DNA of 13,120 bases from the NCBI GenBank assembly GCA_003488415.1, contig DNLQ01000028.1, positions 1-13,120 of the forward strand, in the 5' to 3' direction. Both the position numbers and the translations under genes were made by a program. The DNA comes from Ruminococcus sp. (lineage in GTDB: Bacteria > Bacillota > Clostridia > Oscillospirales > Ruminococcaceae). Numbering within the stretch: the first letter of the stretch is position 1; each line of letters begins with the position of its first letter. Shown here one piece after another: positions 6,774 through 13,047 of this stretch. The notes below the pieces were generated by a model that did not search any database, was not told the origin of the DNA, and worked only from the letters and a program-made list of their open reading frames with translations.

Positions 6774-8051
6774 ATGGACAAAAAAGAGATCAGGCGATAT
6801 TCGTTTATCGCTCTGCTTGCTGTTATCGTATGTTATGCCGTACAGCACCTCTCCGTGCTGACGCATATCGTCACTATAGCGCTTAATGCGCTGTATCCTC
6901 TGCTGCTCGGCTGTGCTATTGCTTATTTGTTCAACATCATACTTGCATGGTTCGAGAGACATTATTTTCCAAAGACACGTGAAGGCTTCATCAGCTTTTC
7001 AAGGCGTCCTGTCTGCCTTCTGCTGTCATTCATAGCTGTTATCGCTATCATACTGCTGATACTAAAGATCGTAATCCCCGAGATAATCGCAGCTATTACC
7101 CTTATCTCGTCAAAAGTTCCGCCGCTGTTCAACGAGGCAAAGGATTACATTCTTCTGAAATTGCAGGAATATCCAAATGTCCAGAGCGAAGCACAGGAGA
7201 TGTTCGATCAGTTCGACTTCAAGAGCCTTGACTGGGAGTCTATCATTAATAAGGTAATGACTCTCCTTCGTACCGGTGCTCTTGGCATCATCAGCTCGGC
7301 TGTGGGCATCATAAGCAGTTTCGCCGGCGCTGTCACTACCTTCGTTGTAGCACTCATCTTCTCTATCTACATACTGCTCCGTAAGGATAAGCTCCTCACT
7401 GACACAAGCAGAGTTCTGAATGCTTATGCAAGTGAAAAGACCAACAGACGCCTCCGCATCTTCTTCGGCACCGCTCATGATACCTTCCAGAGCTTCTTTA
7501 TCGGTCAGTTCGTTGAGGCGATAATCCTCGGCTCTCTCTGCTTCATAGGTATGTCGATCCTGAAGCTGCCATACGCCGGAATGAGCGGAGTACTTGTGGG
7601 AGTTACTGCTCTTATCCCTATTGTGGGAGCTTTCATAGGTGCAGGCATCAGTGCTTTCATCATCGCTACAGAGAATCCTATGCAGGCACTTATCTTTATA
7701 ATATTCCTCGTTATCCTCCAACAGCTTGAAGGTAACATCATCTACCCCAAAGTAGTGGGAGAATCCGTAGGTCTGCCCGGTATCTGGGTGCTTGCTGCCG
7801 TTACTGTAGGCGGCGGTCTGTTCGGTATCTTCGGTATGCTCATCGGCGTTCCGCTGGCAGCAACTATTTATAAGCTGTCCTTTGATACGCTTGAAGCTAA
7901 GGAAAGATCTATGGGTATTGCCGTTCCCGGAATCAGCTCCGGTGAAAAGAAAAAACAGGAGAAAAAGCTCCCCGATAAGAAGGCTGAAAAAAGCAAGCCC
8001 ATAAAGTCTGCAAATTCCGGAACCGTCAAAAAATCCGGAAAGAAAAAGTAA
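6774..8051 (+). CDS. AI-2E family transporter (TqsA/PerM/YtvI-like permease)
   Basis: This 425-residue integral membrane protein has hydrophobic segments at about 10-22, 32-57, 80-104, 167-202, 240-275, 276-297, 303-320 and 335-365. That is the usual AI-2E transporter arrangement, with a soluble helical insert (about 115-165) between the N-terminal and C-terminal bundles. Family hallmarks are FIGQFVEAIILGSLCFIGM, LPYAGMSGVLVGVTALIPIVGAFIGA, QQLEGNIIYPKVVGESVGLP and GIFGMLIGVPLAATIY. Family members include exporters of autoinducer-2 and Na+/H+-type antiporters, so the substrate cannot be assigned from sequence. After residue 380 there is a hydrophilic, lysine-rich tail (about 17 Lys in 45 residues, ending GKKK) that is probably cytoplasmic. 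The start ATG at 6774 has AAGGGAG at 6761-6767, 6 nt upstream. The gene is single and divergent from the GGDEF-fold gene. Confidence 0.93.
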   Translation: MDKKEIRRYSFIALLAVIVCYAVQHLSVLTHIVTIALNALYPLLLGCAIAYLFNIILAWFERHYFPKTREGFISFSRRPVCLLLSFIAVIAIILLILKIVIPEIIAAITLISSKVPPLFNEAKDYILLKLQEYPNVQSEAQEMFDQFDFKSLDWESIINKVMTLLRTGALGIISSAVGIISSFAGAVTTFVVALIFSIYILLRKDKLLTDTSRVLNAYASEKTNRRLRIFFGTAHDTFQSFFIGQFVEAIILGSLCFIGMSILKLPYAGMSGVLVGVTALIPIVGAFIGAGISAFIIATENPMQALIFIIFLVILQQLEGNIIYPKVVGESVGLPGIWVLAAVTVGGGLFGIFGMLIGVPLAATIYKLSFDTLEAKERSMGIAVPGISSGEKKKQEKKLPDKKAEKSKPIKSANSGTVKKSGKKK

Positions 8052-8148
8052 TTATAATAGTATCATGTGTCCCGGAGGCTTTCAGACTGAGCTCCCTGCT
8101 TTGTACGCACAGCATAAAAATCCCTATGGCAGAATATATTAAGCAATG

Positions 8149-8185
8149 AACTGGCTTCGCAATTAAAGCGGAGCCAGTTTTTCTT
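8149..8185 (+). terminator. Intrinsic terminator after the permease gene
   Basis: A 12-bp stem (8149-8160 with 8168-8179, one G-U pair) and a 7-nt loop are followed by TTTTTCTT. It lies about 100 nt past the permease stop codon. The stretch between contains nothing I can identify. Confidence 0.88.
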
Positions 8186-8245
8186 GAGGTGGATACACGG
8201 TGGTCGCAGAAGTAAATGTGGTCATCAACGATTCGCCGAGATTAC

Positions 8246-8275
8246 TTGAATGTCTTTATCTTTGTTCTGTAAATA
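8246..8275 (+). promoter_or_regulatory. Possible promoter of the candidate non-coding RNA
   Basis: TTGAAT (8246-8251) and TAAATA (8270-8275) are 18 bp apart. It is a moderate match but is well placed: 60 bp past the permease terminator and about 25 bp before the first foldable helix. Initiation would be near 8282. Confidence 0.4.
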
Positions 8276-8281
8276 CATTCT

Positions 8282-8506
8282 GTTTTGTGTTCTGATCACA
8301 CTTGAGCCTGTGCTGTCTCCAACAGCTGACAAGGTGTTCGCTCAGACAACCTGCTAAAAGAGAAACTGAGTGGCTTAGGACAATAGCAATAAAGAAGTTT
8401 TTAAGGAAACATTGTAAGACAGGTACAGCAAGTTCCCTAATGGAACTAATACTAACCGCAAGCTCCCGGAAACGCTCTGTAAGCGTTTCTGAGGGCTTTT
8501 TCTTTT
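8282..8506 (+). ncRNA. Candidate structured non-coding RNA (unrecognised)
   Basis: No convincing protein is encoded here, yet the stretch is bounded by a possible promoter and a very strong terminator. An 8-bp helix CTTGAGCC (8301-8308) with GGCTTAGG (8372-8379) closes a three-way junction holding GCTGT/ACAGC (8312-8316, 8322-8326) and CTCAG/CTGAG (8341-8345, 8366-8370). Then come ACAAT/ATTGT (8380-8384, 8411-8415), the hairpin AGTTCC/GGAACT (8431-8436, 8442-8447) and the terminator. The closing helix uses two G-U pairs that would become A-C mismatches on the other strand, so the RNA would be plus-sense, about 225 nt. It does not match the RNase P, tmRNA, SRP or T-box signatures I know. It could instead be the remnant of a lost gene's leader; the next gene has its own promoter at 8605-8634, so it is probably not that gene's riboswitch. 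Confidence 0.45.
8460..8506 (+). terminator. Strong intrinsic terminator of the candidate RNA
   Basis: The 17-position stem (8460-8476 with 8482-8498) has one C-A mismatch and two G-U pairs, a 5-nt loop (CTGTA), and then TTTTTCTTTT. The wobble pairs and T run both indicate plus-strand use. No known gene lies immediately upstream, which is why a separate RNA is proposed. Confidence 0.85.
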
Positions 8507-8604
8507 CAGCGGTCAGTTTTCCGCTCCGCAGTTCACAAATAGTTGATCGGTGGAGCAATAGTGAAAAAGCAGAAATAGTTTTTTCTTTTAGCAGAATTGC
8601 TATA

Positions 8605-8634
8605 TTGACACTGAATGTTTAATAATGGTATAAT
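8605..8634 (+). promoter_or_regulatory. Promoter of the dockerin protein gene
   Basis: Consensus TTGACA (8605-8610) and consensus TATAAT (8629-8634) are 18 bp apart, with TGG before the -10. A 5-bp inverted repeat, TAGCA GAAT TGCTA (8589-8602), sits directly upstream of the -35 and could bind a regulator. The ribosome binding site GGAGG (8651-8655) is 6 nt before the ATG. Confidence 0.88.
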
Positions 8635-8661
8635 AAAACAAATAGTATACGGAGGTGTAAA

Positions 8662-10533
8662 ATGTTTTTAGTCAAAAATACTCTTGCAGTGTGTCTGTCA
8701 GCAGCTATGATACTCCAGATCGTGCCTACCATGGCTGCTCACAGCGCTCAGGTCAGTCCGAACATTGAAACCGTTGACGGACTGACCTATCAGTATCTCC
8801 CCGATACGCCTGAGAAAGGCGAATGCTCCGTCATATCCATATATGACGACACTGAAACAAAATGCGTGACCTCACACTCTGCCGTAAGTATTCCCGAAAA
8901 GCTCTCAGATTACACAGTGACTGTCATCGGCGTTAACGATAATCCGGTCGCTTGTAACGACCCCGATGAACATATCCCACTTTCCACCATAGTATTCCCC
9001 AACACATTAAGAGAGCTTCACAAAAACGCTTTTCACGAAGACTACACCAAACAGCTTGAGACCATTTTTATCAACATCAGTGCCCTTGAACTTGTTGAGC
9101 CCGGTTCACTTGGATTCAGTCCCGCAATATCCAACGTCTTTGTATACGATCCTGTTGACAAGACTCACTATTCCACATCGGACGACATCGACAAATTCCG
9201 AAAGCTGGTCAGCATTGAGGACGTAAAGTTCCAGCCTGTGCCGGGCACAGAAAACTGCTTTTCGGTAAGCAGCAGTGAATTTGAAAAAAACAGGAATCTG
9301 AACGGAAAACTGGGATTCCTGGAAGAACTGGCATACTCCCCTTATGAGGAGAGAGTGGGGTATATGTATGCCAGGGAGATCGTCCGGAAGTACGGCTTCG
9401 ATGATCCATGTCTGCCGAGACTCCAGAAGCTGGAAAAGATCTCAAACTTCGTCCTTACAAACACCCGCTACTCCAGACTCTGCTTCTATGACGAAGATCC
9501 GCAAAAATGTCAGACAACAGGAAAACTTGTCAATTCTCCCATTTCTGCTCTCGCCTTCCATTCGGCAATCTGCGGAGGCATAGCATTTGAATTCGATCTG
9601 CTGTGCAGGATCAGTATGGGTGATCATGTCGCTGAAAGAGATCACGATATCATCTGTGCCGCATTTCCGGGACATATCGCCAATGCCGTCAGACTTGAAC
9701 ATTCCGATGACGACAGCGGCTATTACATGATAGACAACACATTAAGAACATTCATGCAGGGCGAAGGAACAGGTCTGGCAGTGTATTCCGATCCGCTTGA
9801 AACATTTATGTATGACAGTCACGGTATTTATTCCGGTGAGCGTACATATGTGGAGCTTGCAAAAGAGCCGGATCTGTATCATGAAGGCATTTCTCTGGTA
9901 TACATCCACGATGAAACACCGTTCCCCCTACATATCGAAATGAGTGAAAAAGGAACCGGCTGGACAAGCAGCTTCATCGACTGTATATCATACATGGAAT
10001 CTTCTCCTGATATGTACCTTGAACAGCTCCCCACCACCAAATGCGGAGCTGCTGATCCACGGTATGAAGGTATGAAATTCTATGCCGATCCATCTAAGGA
10101 ATATGAATTCAGGATCTCAGACTCTGATGGCGAATACATCTTCAGCGGTGAAGGCGAACACAGGTTCACTCTTGGGAACACTGAACTGGTGTGTTATATT
10201 TCCAGGATACCTTACAACACTGAGACTCCATACGGCACGCTCATCCCGCACACTGCATACGATGATTACCTGGACGTTGTCATAAAACCCGTCAGCAATG
10301 ATATTATGTACGGCGATGCAAACTGCGACAACAAGATCTCCGTTGCAGACTCTGTAGCTGTTCTGCAATACATACTCAGCAGAAACAAGTATTCTCTGTC
10401 AGATAAGGGAATGATAAACGCCGACTGCTGCAACATAGGCGACGGCATAACCGGCAGCGATGCAATTGCGATACAGATGCTTGATGCAGGTGTTATCGAA
10501 AGCCTGCCTATAGCCGATATAGGCAGTATATGA
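8662..10533 (+). CDS. Secreted transglutaminase-like protein with C-terminal type I dockerin
   Basis: The 623-residue protein opens with a signal peptide (hydrophobic to about residue 22, likely cut near 25-29). Residues about 40-185 hold a region resembling BspA-type leucine-rich repeats (STIVFPNTLRELHKNAFHED, LETIFINISALELVEPGS). About 225-365 resembles a transglutaminase/papain-like fold: SAICGGIAFEFDLLCRISMG with candidate Cys304, FPGHIANAV with His338, and GYYMIDNT with Asp358, in the right order and spacing for a Cys-His-Asp triad. The usual HAWN is replaced by HIANAV. A probable beta-rich stretch follows. The C-terminus (551-610) is a type I dockerin: loop 1 is DANCDNKISVAD, loop 2 is DCCNIGDGITGSD, 13 rather than 12 residues long. 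Dockerins attach secreted proteins to cohesins on a cellulosome scaffold. I infer a cellulosomal or cell-surface protein that cleaves or cross-links protein; catalytic activity is unproven. No cohesin or glycoside hydrolase gene is nearby. Confidence 0.85.
   Translation: MFLVKNTLAVCLSAAMILQIVPTMAAHSAQVSPNIETVDGLTYQYLPDTPEKGECSVISIYDDTETKCVTSHSAVSIPEKLSDYTVTVIGVNDNPVACNDPDEHIPLSTIVFPNTLRELHKNAFHEDYTKQLETIFINISALELVEPGSLGFSPAISNVFVYDPVDKTHYSTSDDIDKFRKLVSIEDVKFQPVPGTENCFSVSSSEFEKNRNLNGKLGFLEELAYSPYEERVGYMYAREIVRKYGFDDPCLPRLQKLEKISNFVLTNTRYSRLCFYDEDPQKCQTTGKLVNSPISALAFHSAICGGIAFEFDLLCRISMGDHVAERDHDIICAAFPGHIANAVRLEHSDDDSGYYMIDNTLRTFMQGEGTGLAVYSDPLETFMYDSHGIYSGERTYVELAKEPDLYHEGISLVYIHDETPFPLHIEMSEKGTGWTSSFIDCISYMESSPDMYLEQLPTTKCGAADPRYEGMKFYADPSKEYEFRISDSDGEYIFSGEGEHRFTLGNTELVCYISRIPYNTETPYGTLIPHTAYDDYLDVVIKPVSNDIMYGDANCDNKISVADSVAVLQYILSRNKYSLSDKGMINADCCNIGDGITGSDAIAIQMLDAGVIESLPIADIGSI
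10504..10526 (+). repeat. Perfect 9-bp inverted repeat over the last codons of the dockerin gene
   Basis: CTGCCTATA (10504-10512) and TATAGGCAG (10518-10526) pair perfectly around GCCGA, ending 4 nt before the stop codon. No T run follows, so it is not a terminator. It may stabilise the mRNA 3' end or pair with the repeats just downstream. Confidence 0.7.
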
Positions 10534-10535
10534 TA

Positions 10536-10599
10536 CTCTGCCGCACTCAGTGCCTACTTGCTGCCTTTAATGGCAGGATCAGCATGATCTCCGGCAGAG
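10536..10599. repeat. Cloverleaf-like nested inverted repeats after the dockerin gene
   Basis: An 8-bp outer stem CTCTGCCG (10536-10543) with CGGCAGAG (10592-10599) encloses CTGCC/GGCAG (10561-10565, 10572-10576) and GATCA/TGATC (10577-10581, 10585-10589). It is tRNA-sized but lacks tRNA consensus bases. No T run follows. Confidence 0.6.
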
Positions 10600-10671
10600 C
10601 GATCGTTATTCAGAAGGATTACTCAGATATTCTGTAAATGCCTGGTGATCATTTCTGCTATTTCTCCGATC

Positions 10672-10713
10672 AAAAAAATCACCCTTCCGATCTATACGGA
10701 AGGGTGAGCTTTT
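10672..10713 (-). terminator. Terminator between converging genes, mainly for pta
   Basis: The 11-bp perfect stem TCACCCTTCCG (10679-10689) with 10697-10707 has seven T directly after it on the minus strand (10678-10672), fitting the pta transcript. On the plus strand GCTTTTGTTTATT follows, so it can also stop the dockerin transcript, though less well. Confidence 0.9.
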
Positions 10714-10747
10714 GTTTATTCAGCAGTAAATAATAACTCTTTCAGGA

Positions 10748-11764
10748 TCAAGCCATACCAGCTGTGATGATAGCCATTTTGTATACTTCATCAGCGTTGC
10801 AGCCTCTTGAAAGGTCATTGATCGGAGCGTTGAGTCCCTGAAGGATAGGACCGTAAGCCTCGTATCCGCCAAGTCTCTGAGCGATCTTATAGCCGATGTT
10901 TCCAGCCTCGATAAGGGGGAAGATAAATGTATTTGCCTGTCCTGCTACCTTTGAATCAGGGCACTTTGTCTTTGCTACCTCTGCGGATACAGCAGCATCA
11001 AACTGGAACTCGCCGTCAATAACGAGATCGGGATCAAGCTGACGTGCCTCGATGACCGCATCGTGGCTGAGCTGTACTGTACCTCCCTTGCCTGAGCCGT
11101 ATGTTGAGAAGCTCAGTACTGCTACCTTAGGATCAATACCAAAGAAATCAGCAGTTCTTGCAGTCTCTACCGCAACCTCAGCAAGCTGTCTTGCAGCGCT
11201 GAGAACAACATTGCCGTCCTTGTCAAGTCTGTCTGTATAGCCGAGGTTGATAGCACAGTCGCCCATAGCTATCTTTTCCTCCTTGCCATCCTTCTCTCTG
11301 AAGAGAATGAATGAGGAGCTTACGAGGTTTGAACCCTTCTTGGTCTTGATGATCTGGAGAGCAGGTCTAACTGTGTCTGCTGTGGAATATGTAGCACCGC
11401 CGAGAAGAGCGTCAGCCTTGCCAGCCTTTACAAGCATTGTGCCGAAGTAGTTGGACTTCTTCAGTGCTGCTCTTACCTCTTCCTCAGTCATCTTGCCCTT
11501 TCTCAGCTCTACCATCTGAGCTACAAGAGCATCCATTTCAGGATAGGTCTCAGGATCAACGATCTCAGCTGCGTCGATATTGAAACCGCCGGCAGCAGCT
11601 GCTGCCTTTACGTCATCGACGTTGCCGCAGAGTACTACTCCCATAAGTCCCTCTTTCAGAAGTCTGTCAGCAGCAGAGAGGATACGGTTATCTGTTCCCT
11701 CTGTAAAAACGATAGTCTTCTTTGCAGACTTTAAATTTGCAATGAGCTTGTCAAACATTCCCAT
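10748..11764 (-). CDS. pta: Phosphate acetyltransferase
   Basis: Interconverts acetyl-CoA plus phosphate with acetyl phosphate plus CoA, the step before acetate kinase in fermentative acetate and ATP formation; cytosolic. The 338-residue protein is the short, single-domain Pta form (PTA_PTB family) without the extra N-terminal domains of the E. coli enzyme. Visible family features are FTEGTDNRILSAADRLLKEG (20-39), GGATYSTADTVRPALQII (122-139), SFSTYGSGKGGTV (218-230), DGEFQFDAAVS (250-260), ANTFIFPLIEAGNIGYKIAQRLGG (277-300) and GPILQGLNAPINDLSRG (305-321). The ATG at 11764 has GGAGG at 11774-11778, 9 nt upstream. Acetate kinase (ackA), often adjacent, is not next to it: the gene has its own promoter and terminator. 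Confidence 0.97.
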   Translation of the reverse strand: MGMFDKLIANLKSAKKTIVFTEGTDNRILSAADRLLKEGLMGVVLCGNVDDVKAAAAAGGFNIDAAEIVDPETYPEMDALVAQMVELRKGKMTEEEVRAALKKSNYFGTMLVKAGKADALLGGATYSTADTVRPALQIIKTKKGSNLVSSSFILFREKDGKEEKIAMGDCAINLGYTDRLDKDGNVVLSAARQLAEVAVETARTADFFGIDPKVAVLSFSTYGSGKGGTVQLSHDAVIEARQLDPDLVIDGEFQFDAAVSAEVAKTKCPDSKVAGQANTFIFPLIEAGNIGYKIAQRLGGYEAYGPILQGLNAPINDLSRGCNADEVYKMAIITAGMA

Positions 11765-11798
11765 GTTGATATACCTCCAATATATTTAATATATGCTT

Positions 11799-11827
11799 AT
11801 TATATCACACCGTCTGTGATATTTCAA
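11799..11827 (-). promoter_or_regulatory. Promoter of pta
   Basis: On the minus strand TTGAAA (11822-11827) and TATAAT (11799-11804) are 17 bp apart, with TGA before the -10 (extended). The spacer between them is almost wholly occupied by a palindrome, described separately. Confidence 0.88.
11802..11822. promoter_or_regulatory. Palindrome filling the pta promoter spacer, candidate operator
   Basis: Perfect 8-bp arms, ATATCACA (11802-11809) and TGTGATAT (11815-11822), flank CCGTC. The arms run from the -10 to the edge of the -35, the classic position for a repressor that blocks RNA polymerase. The half-sites are oriented TCACA then TGTGA, the reverse order of a CRP/FNR-type site, so the binder is not identified. 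Confidence 0.55.
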
Positions 11828-11955
11828 TACCCTGTCTGAATTTTTTAGACTTATAATGATCTGATCCTCATCTGAGCCGTCCCGGATCCCACGGCGGTAA
11901 AAAGTTGTGTCCCTCTGCCGTCCTGCGGAAAAATACACAAAATATTGTTTTTTCC

Positions 11956-11984
11956 TTGACCTTTTACAGATAATGGTGTAAAAT
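11956..11984 (+). promoter_or_regulatory. Promoter of the lipoprotein gene
   Basis: TTGACC (11956-11961) and TAAAAT (11979-11984) are 17 bp apart. It is divergent from the pta promoter; the roughly 130 bp between them has no feature I recognise beyond a short GCCGT/ACGGC pair. Confidence 0.75.
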
Positions 11985-11999
11985 AATAGTATATGATCT

Positions 12000-12024
12000 T
12001 GCCGGATGAAAGAATCATCCGGTG
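12000..12024 (+). other. Leader hairpin of the lipoprotein mRNA
   Basis: CCGGATGA (12002-12009) and TCATCCGG (12015-12022) pair perfectly around AAGAA, extendable by two G-U pairs. It lies early in the roughly 65-nt leader, about 20 nt before the ribosome binding site. It may stabilise the transcript; an in-frame GTG at 12022 is buried in it and so is an unlikely start. Confidence 0.6.
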
Positions 12025-12054
12025 CATAGGAAAAGACCTTTACAGGGGAAGAAA

Positions 12055-12873
12055 ATGAAAAAAAATATAATATCTATCCTTGCGGCAGCTGCTCTGTTAA
12101 GTCTGACCGGCTGCTCAGAACTGAATATCTCTAATGAGACTCAGCTGAAGACTTTCCTGGAGGACCGCTACAACAAAGACTTTACCTACATCCGCACGAT
12201 GACCATAAGCGACGGTACATACAACAGCTCCGACAGGTGTTATGTATACCGTGACGACAGCGGCATCGAATGCCATGCCTACTTCGACTACGATAACGAG
12301 AAACTGAGCTACGTAATAACAGAGGACTATGAAGTCGCCTATCTGAAGGCTCACCCTGAGCTGCTCAGCGAGTTCGACGGCATTGGTTCTTCCCGTGAAT
12401 CATACTACACCAACAGCGATGTCTTCGTGAACACATATGTATACAAGATATACTTTGATTCCTATGACAGCATAGCTTCTGTAGTGACTGCTGCCGCCGG
12501 TGCTATCGACCGCATACCGCCTATCAATCCTAATGAAACTGTGTATATGACTCAGAAGATCACCGTTTCAAGTCAGCAGCCACAGGTCTGGTTCGTTCAG
12601 AGCGGTACGGATATTGCCTGCGGACGCACACTTGGATTCCGTCTCGGAAGAGAATCTGATAATACCGTCCAGGGAGTCATTGACGATGTGCAGCACTCCT
12701 ATAACTACGATATATCCGGTTATACACCTGATGTGCCTGTCTATCAGGAACCTGAATATCAGGAGCCTGAATACCAGGAACCTGAATACCAGGAGGAGCA
12801 GTACCCGGGTGACCAGTGGCAGGACAATGACCAGAGCTACGGCGACGGCGAGGTATACTACGACTGGCAGTAA
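12055..12873 (+). CDS. Lipoprotein of unknown function with YQEPE tail repeats
   Basis: The 272-residue protein starts with a lipoprotein signal: MKKN, a hydrophobic core, and lipobox LTGC with Cys20 as the lipid-modified residue, so it should be tethered to the outer face of the membrane. I do not recognise the mature domain (about 25-225), which is rich in Tyr, Asp and Ser and lacks further membrane segments. It is followed by three exact YQEPE repeats (residues 230-244), a partial fourth, and a Tyr/Asp/Gln-rich end (DQSYGDGEVYYDWQ). The ATG at 12055 is preferred over GTG at 12022 because it begins the signal peptide and follows AGGGGA (12044-12049) with a 5-nt gap. Single gene with its own promoter and a weak terminator. 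Confidence 0.85.
   Translation: MKKNIISILAAAALLSLTGCSELNISNETQLKTFLEDRYNKDFTYIRTMTISDGTYNSSDRCYVYRDDSGIECHAYFDYDNEKLSYVITEDYEVAYLKAHPELLSEFDGIGSSRESYYTNSDVFVNTYVYKIYFDSYDSIASVVTAAAGAIDRIPPINPNETVYMTQKITVSSQQPQVWFVQSGTDIACGRTLGFRLGRESDNTVQGVIDDVQHSYNYDISGYTPDVPVYQEPEYQEPEYQEPEYQEEQYPGDQWQDNDQSYGDGEVYYDWQ
12742..12795 (+). repeat. 15-bp tandem repeat inside the lipoprotein gene
   Basis: Three in-frame 15-bp units (12742-12756, 12757-12771, 12772-12786) differ only at synonymous third positions (TAT/TAC, GAA/GAG), followed by a partial unit. Units like this can expand or contract by slippage without a frameshift. Confidence 0.85.
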
Positions 12874-12901
12874 GCATTATCACTGCATAATACGGCTTTA
12901 C

Positions 12902-12934
12902 AAGGCTCTCCGATATTTCCGGGGAGCCTTTGCT
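12902..12934 (+). terminator. Probable terminator of the lipoprotein gene
   Basis: AAGGCTCTCC (12902-12911) pairs with GGGGAGCCTT (12921-12930) with one G-U pair. The following T run is short (TTTGCT), so termination may be partial. It lies about 28 nt after the stop codon. Confidence 0.6.
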
Positions 12935-12940
12935 GTGAAA

Positions 12941-12956
12941 AAATTTCCGGAAATTT
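12941..12956. repeat. 16-bp perfect palindrome upstream of the fba promoter
   Basis: AAATTTCCGGAAATTT is fully self-complementary without a spacer. It lies 12 bp upstream of the fba -35, a position where an activator or repressor could bind. It could also be chance in an AT-rich stretch. Confidence 0.5.
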
Positions 12957-12967
12957 ATAGCCAGCTA

Positions 12968-12996
12968 TTGCAATTCATCCTTTCATGTGTTATAAT
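12968..12996 (+). promoter_or_regulatory. Promoter of fba
   Basis: TTGCAA (12968-12973) and TATAAT (12991-12996) are 17 bp apart, with TGT before the -10 (extended). The leader holds a small hairpin, AGCGA/TCGCT (13006-13010, 13015-13019). The ribosome binding site AGGAGG (13033-13038) is 9 nt before the ATG. Confidence 0.88.
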
Positions 12997-13047
12997 AATA
13001 ACAAGAGCGATTTTTCGCTTAAATGTTATATCAGGAGGAATCTCAAT

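Noticed and set aside
8200..8295. A 31-codon frame starting GTG with a GAGGTGG sequence upstream
   Set aside because: It starts right after a terminator without a promoter between, uses GTG, and its product has no recognisable features.
8281..8304. CRP-like site TGTGTTCTGATCACA near the candidate RNA start
   Set aside because: It is 15 bp rather than 16, with one arm imperfect, and would lie downstream of the proposed start point; probably coincidental.
8256..8622. Open frames on both strands (100 aa minus at 8256-8558; 106 aa plus at 8302-8622)
   Set aside because: Neither has a ribosome binding site at its start, both overlap the terminator at 8460-8506, and their composition does not look like protein. 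The plus frame also runs into the dockerin promoter.
10536..10599. tRNA-sized cloverleaf
   Set aside because: There is no T-loop GTTCGA-like sequence, no proper anticodon arm and no CCA-compatible acceptor, so it is kept as a repeat structure only.
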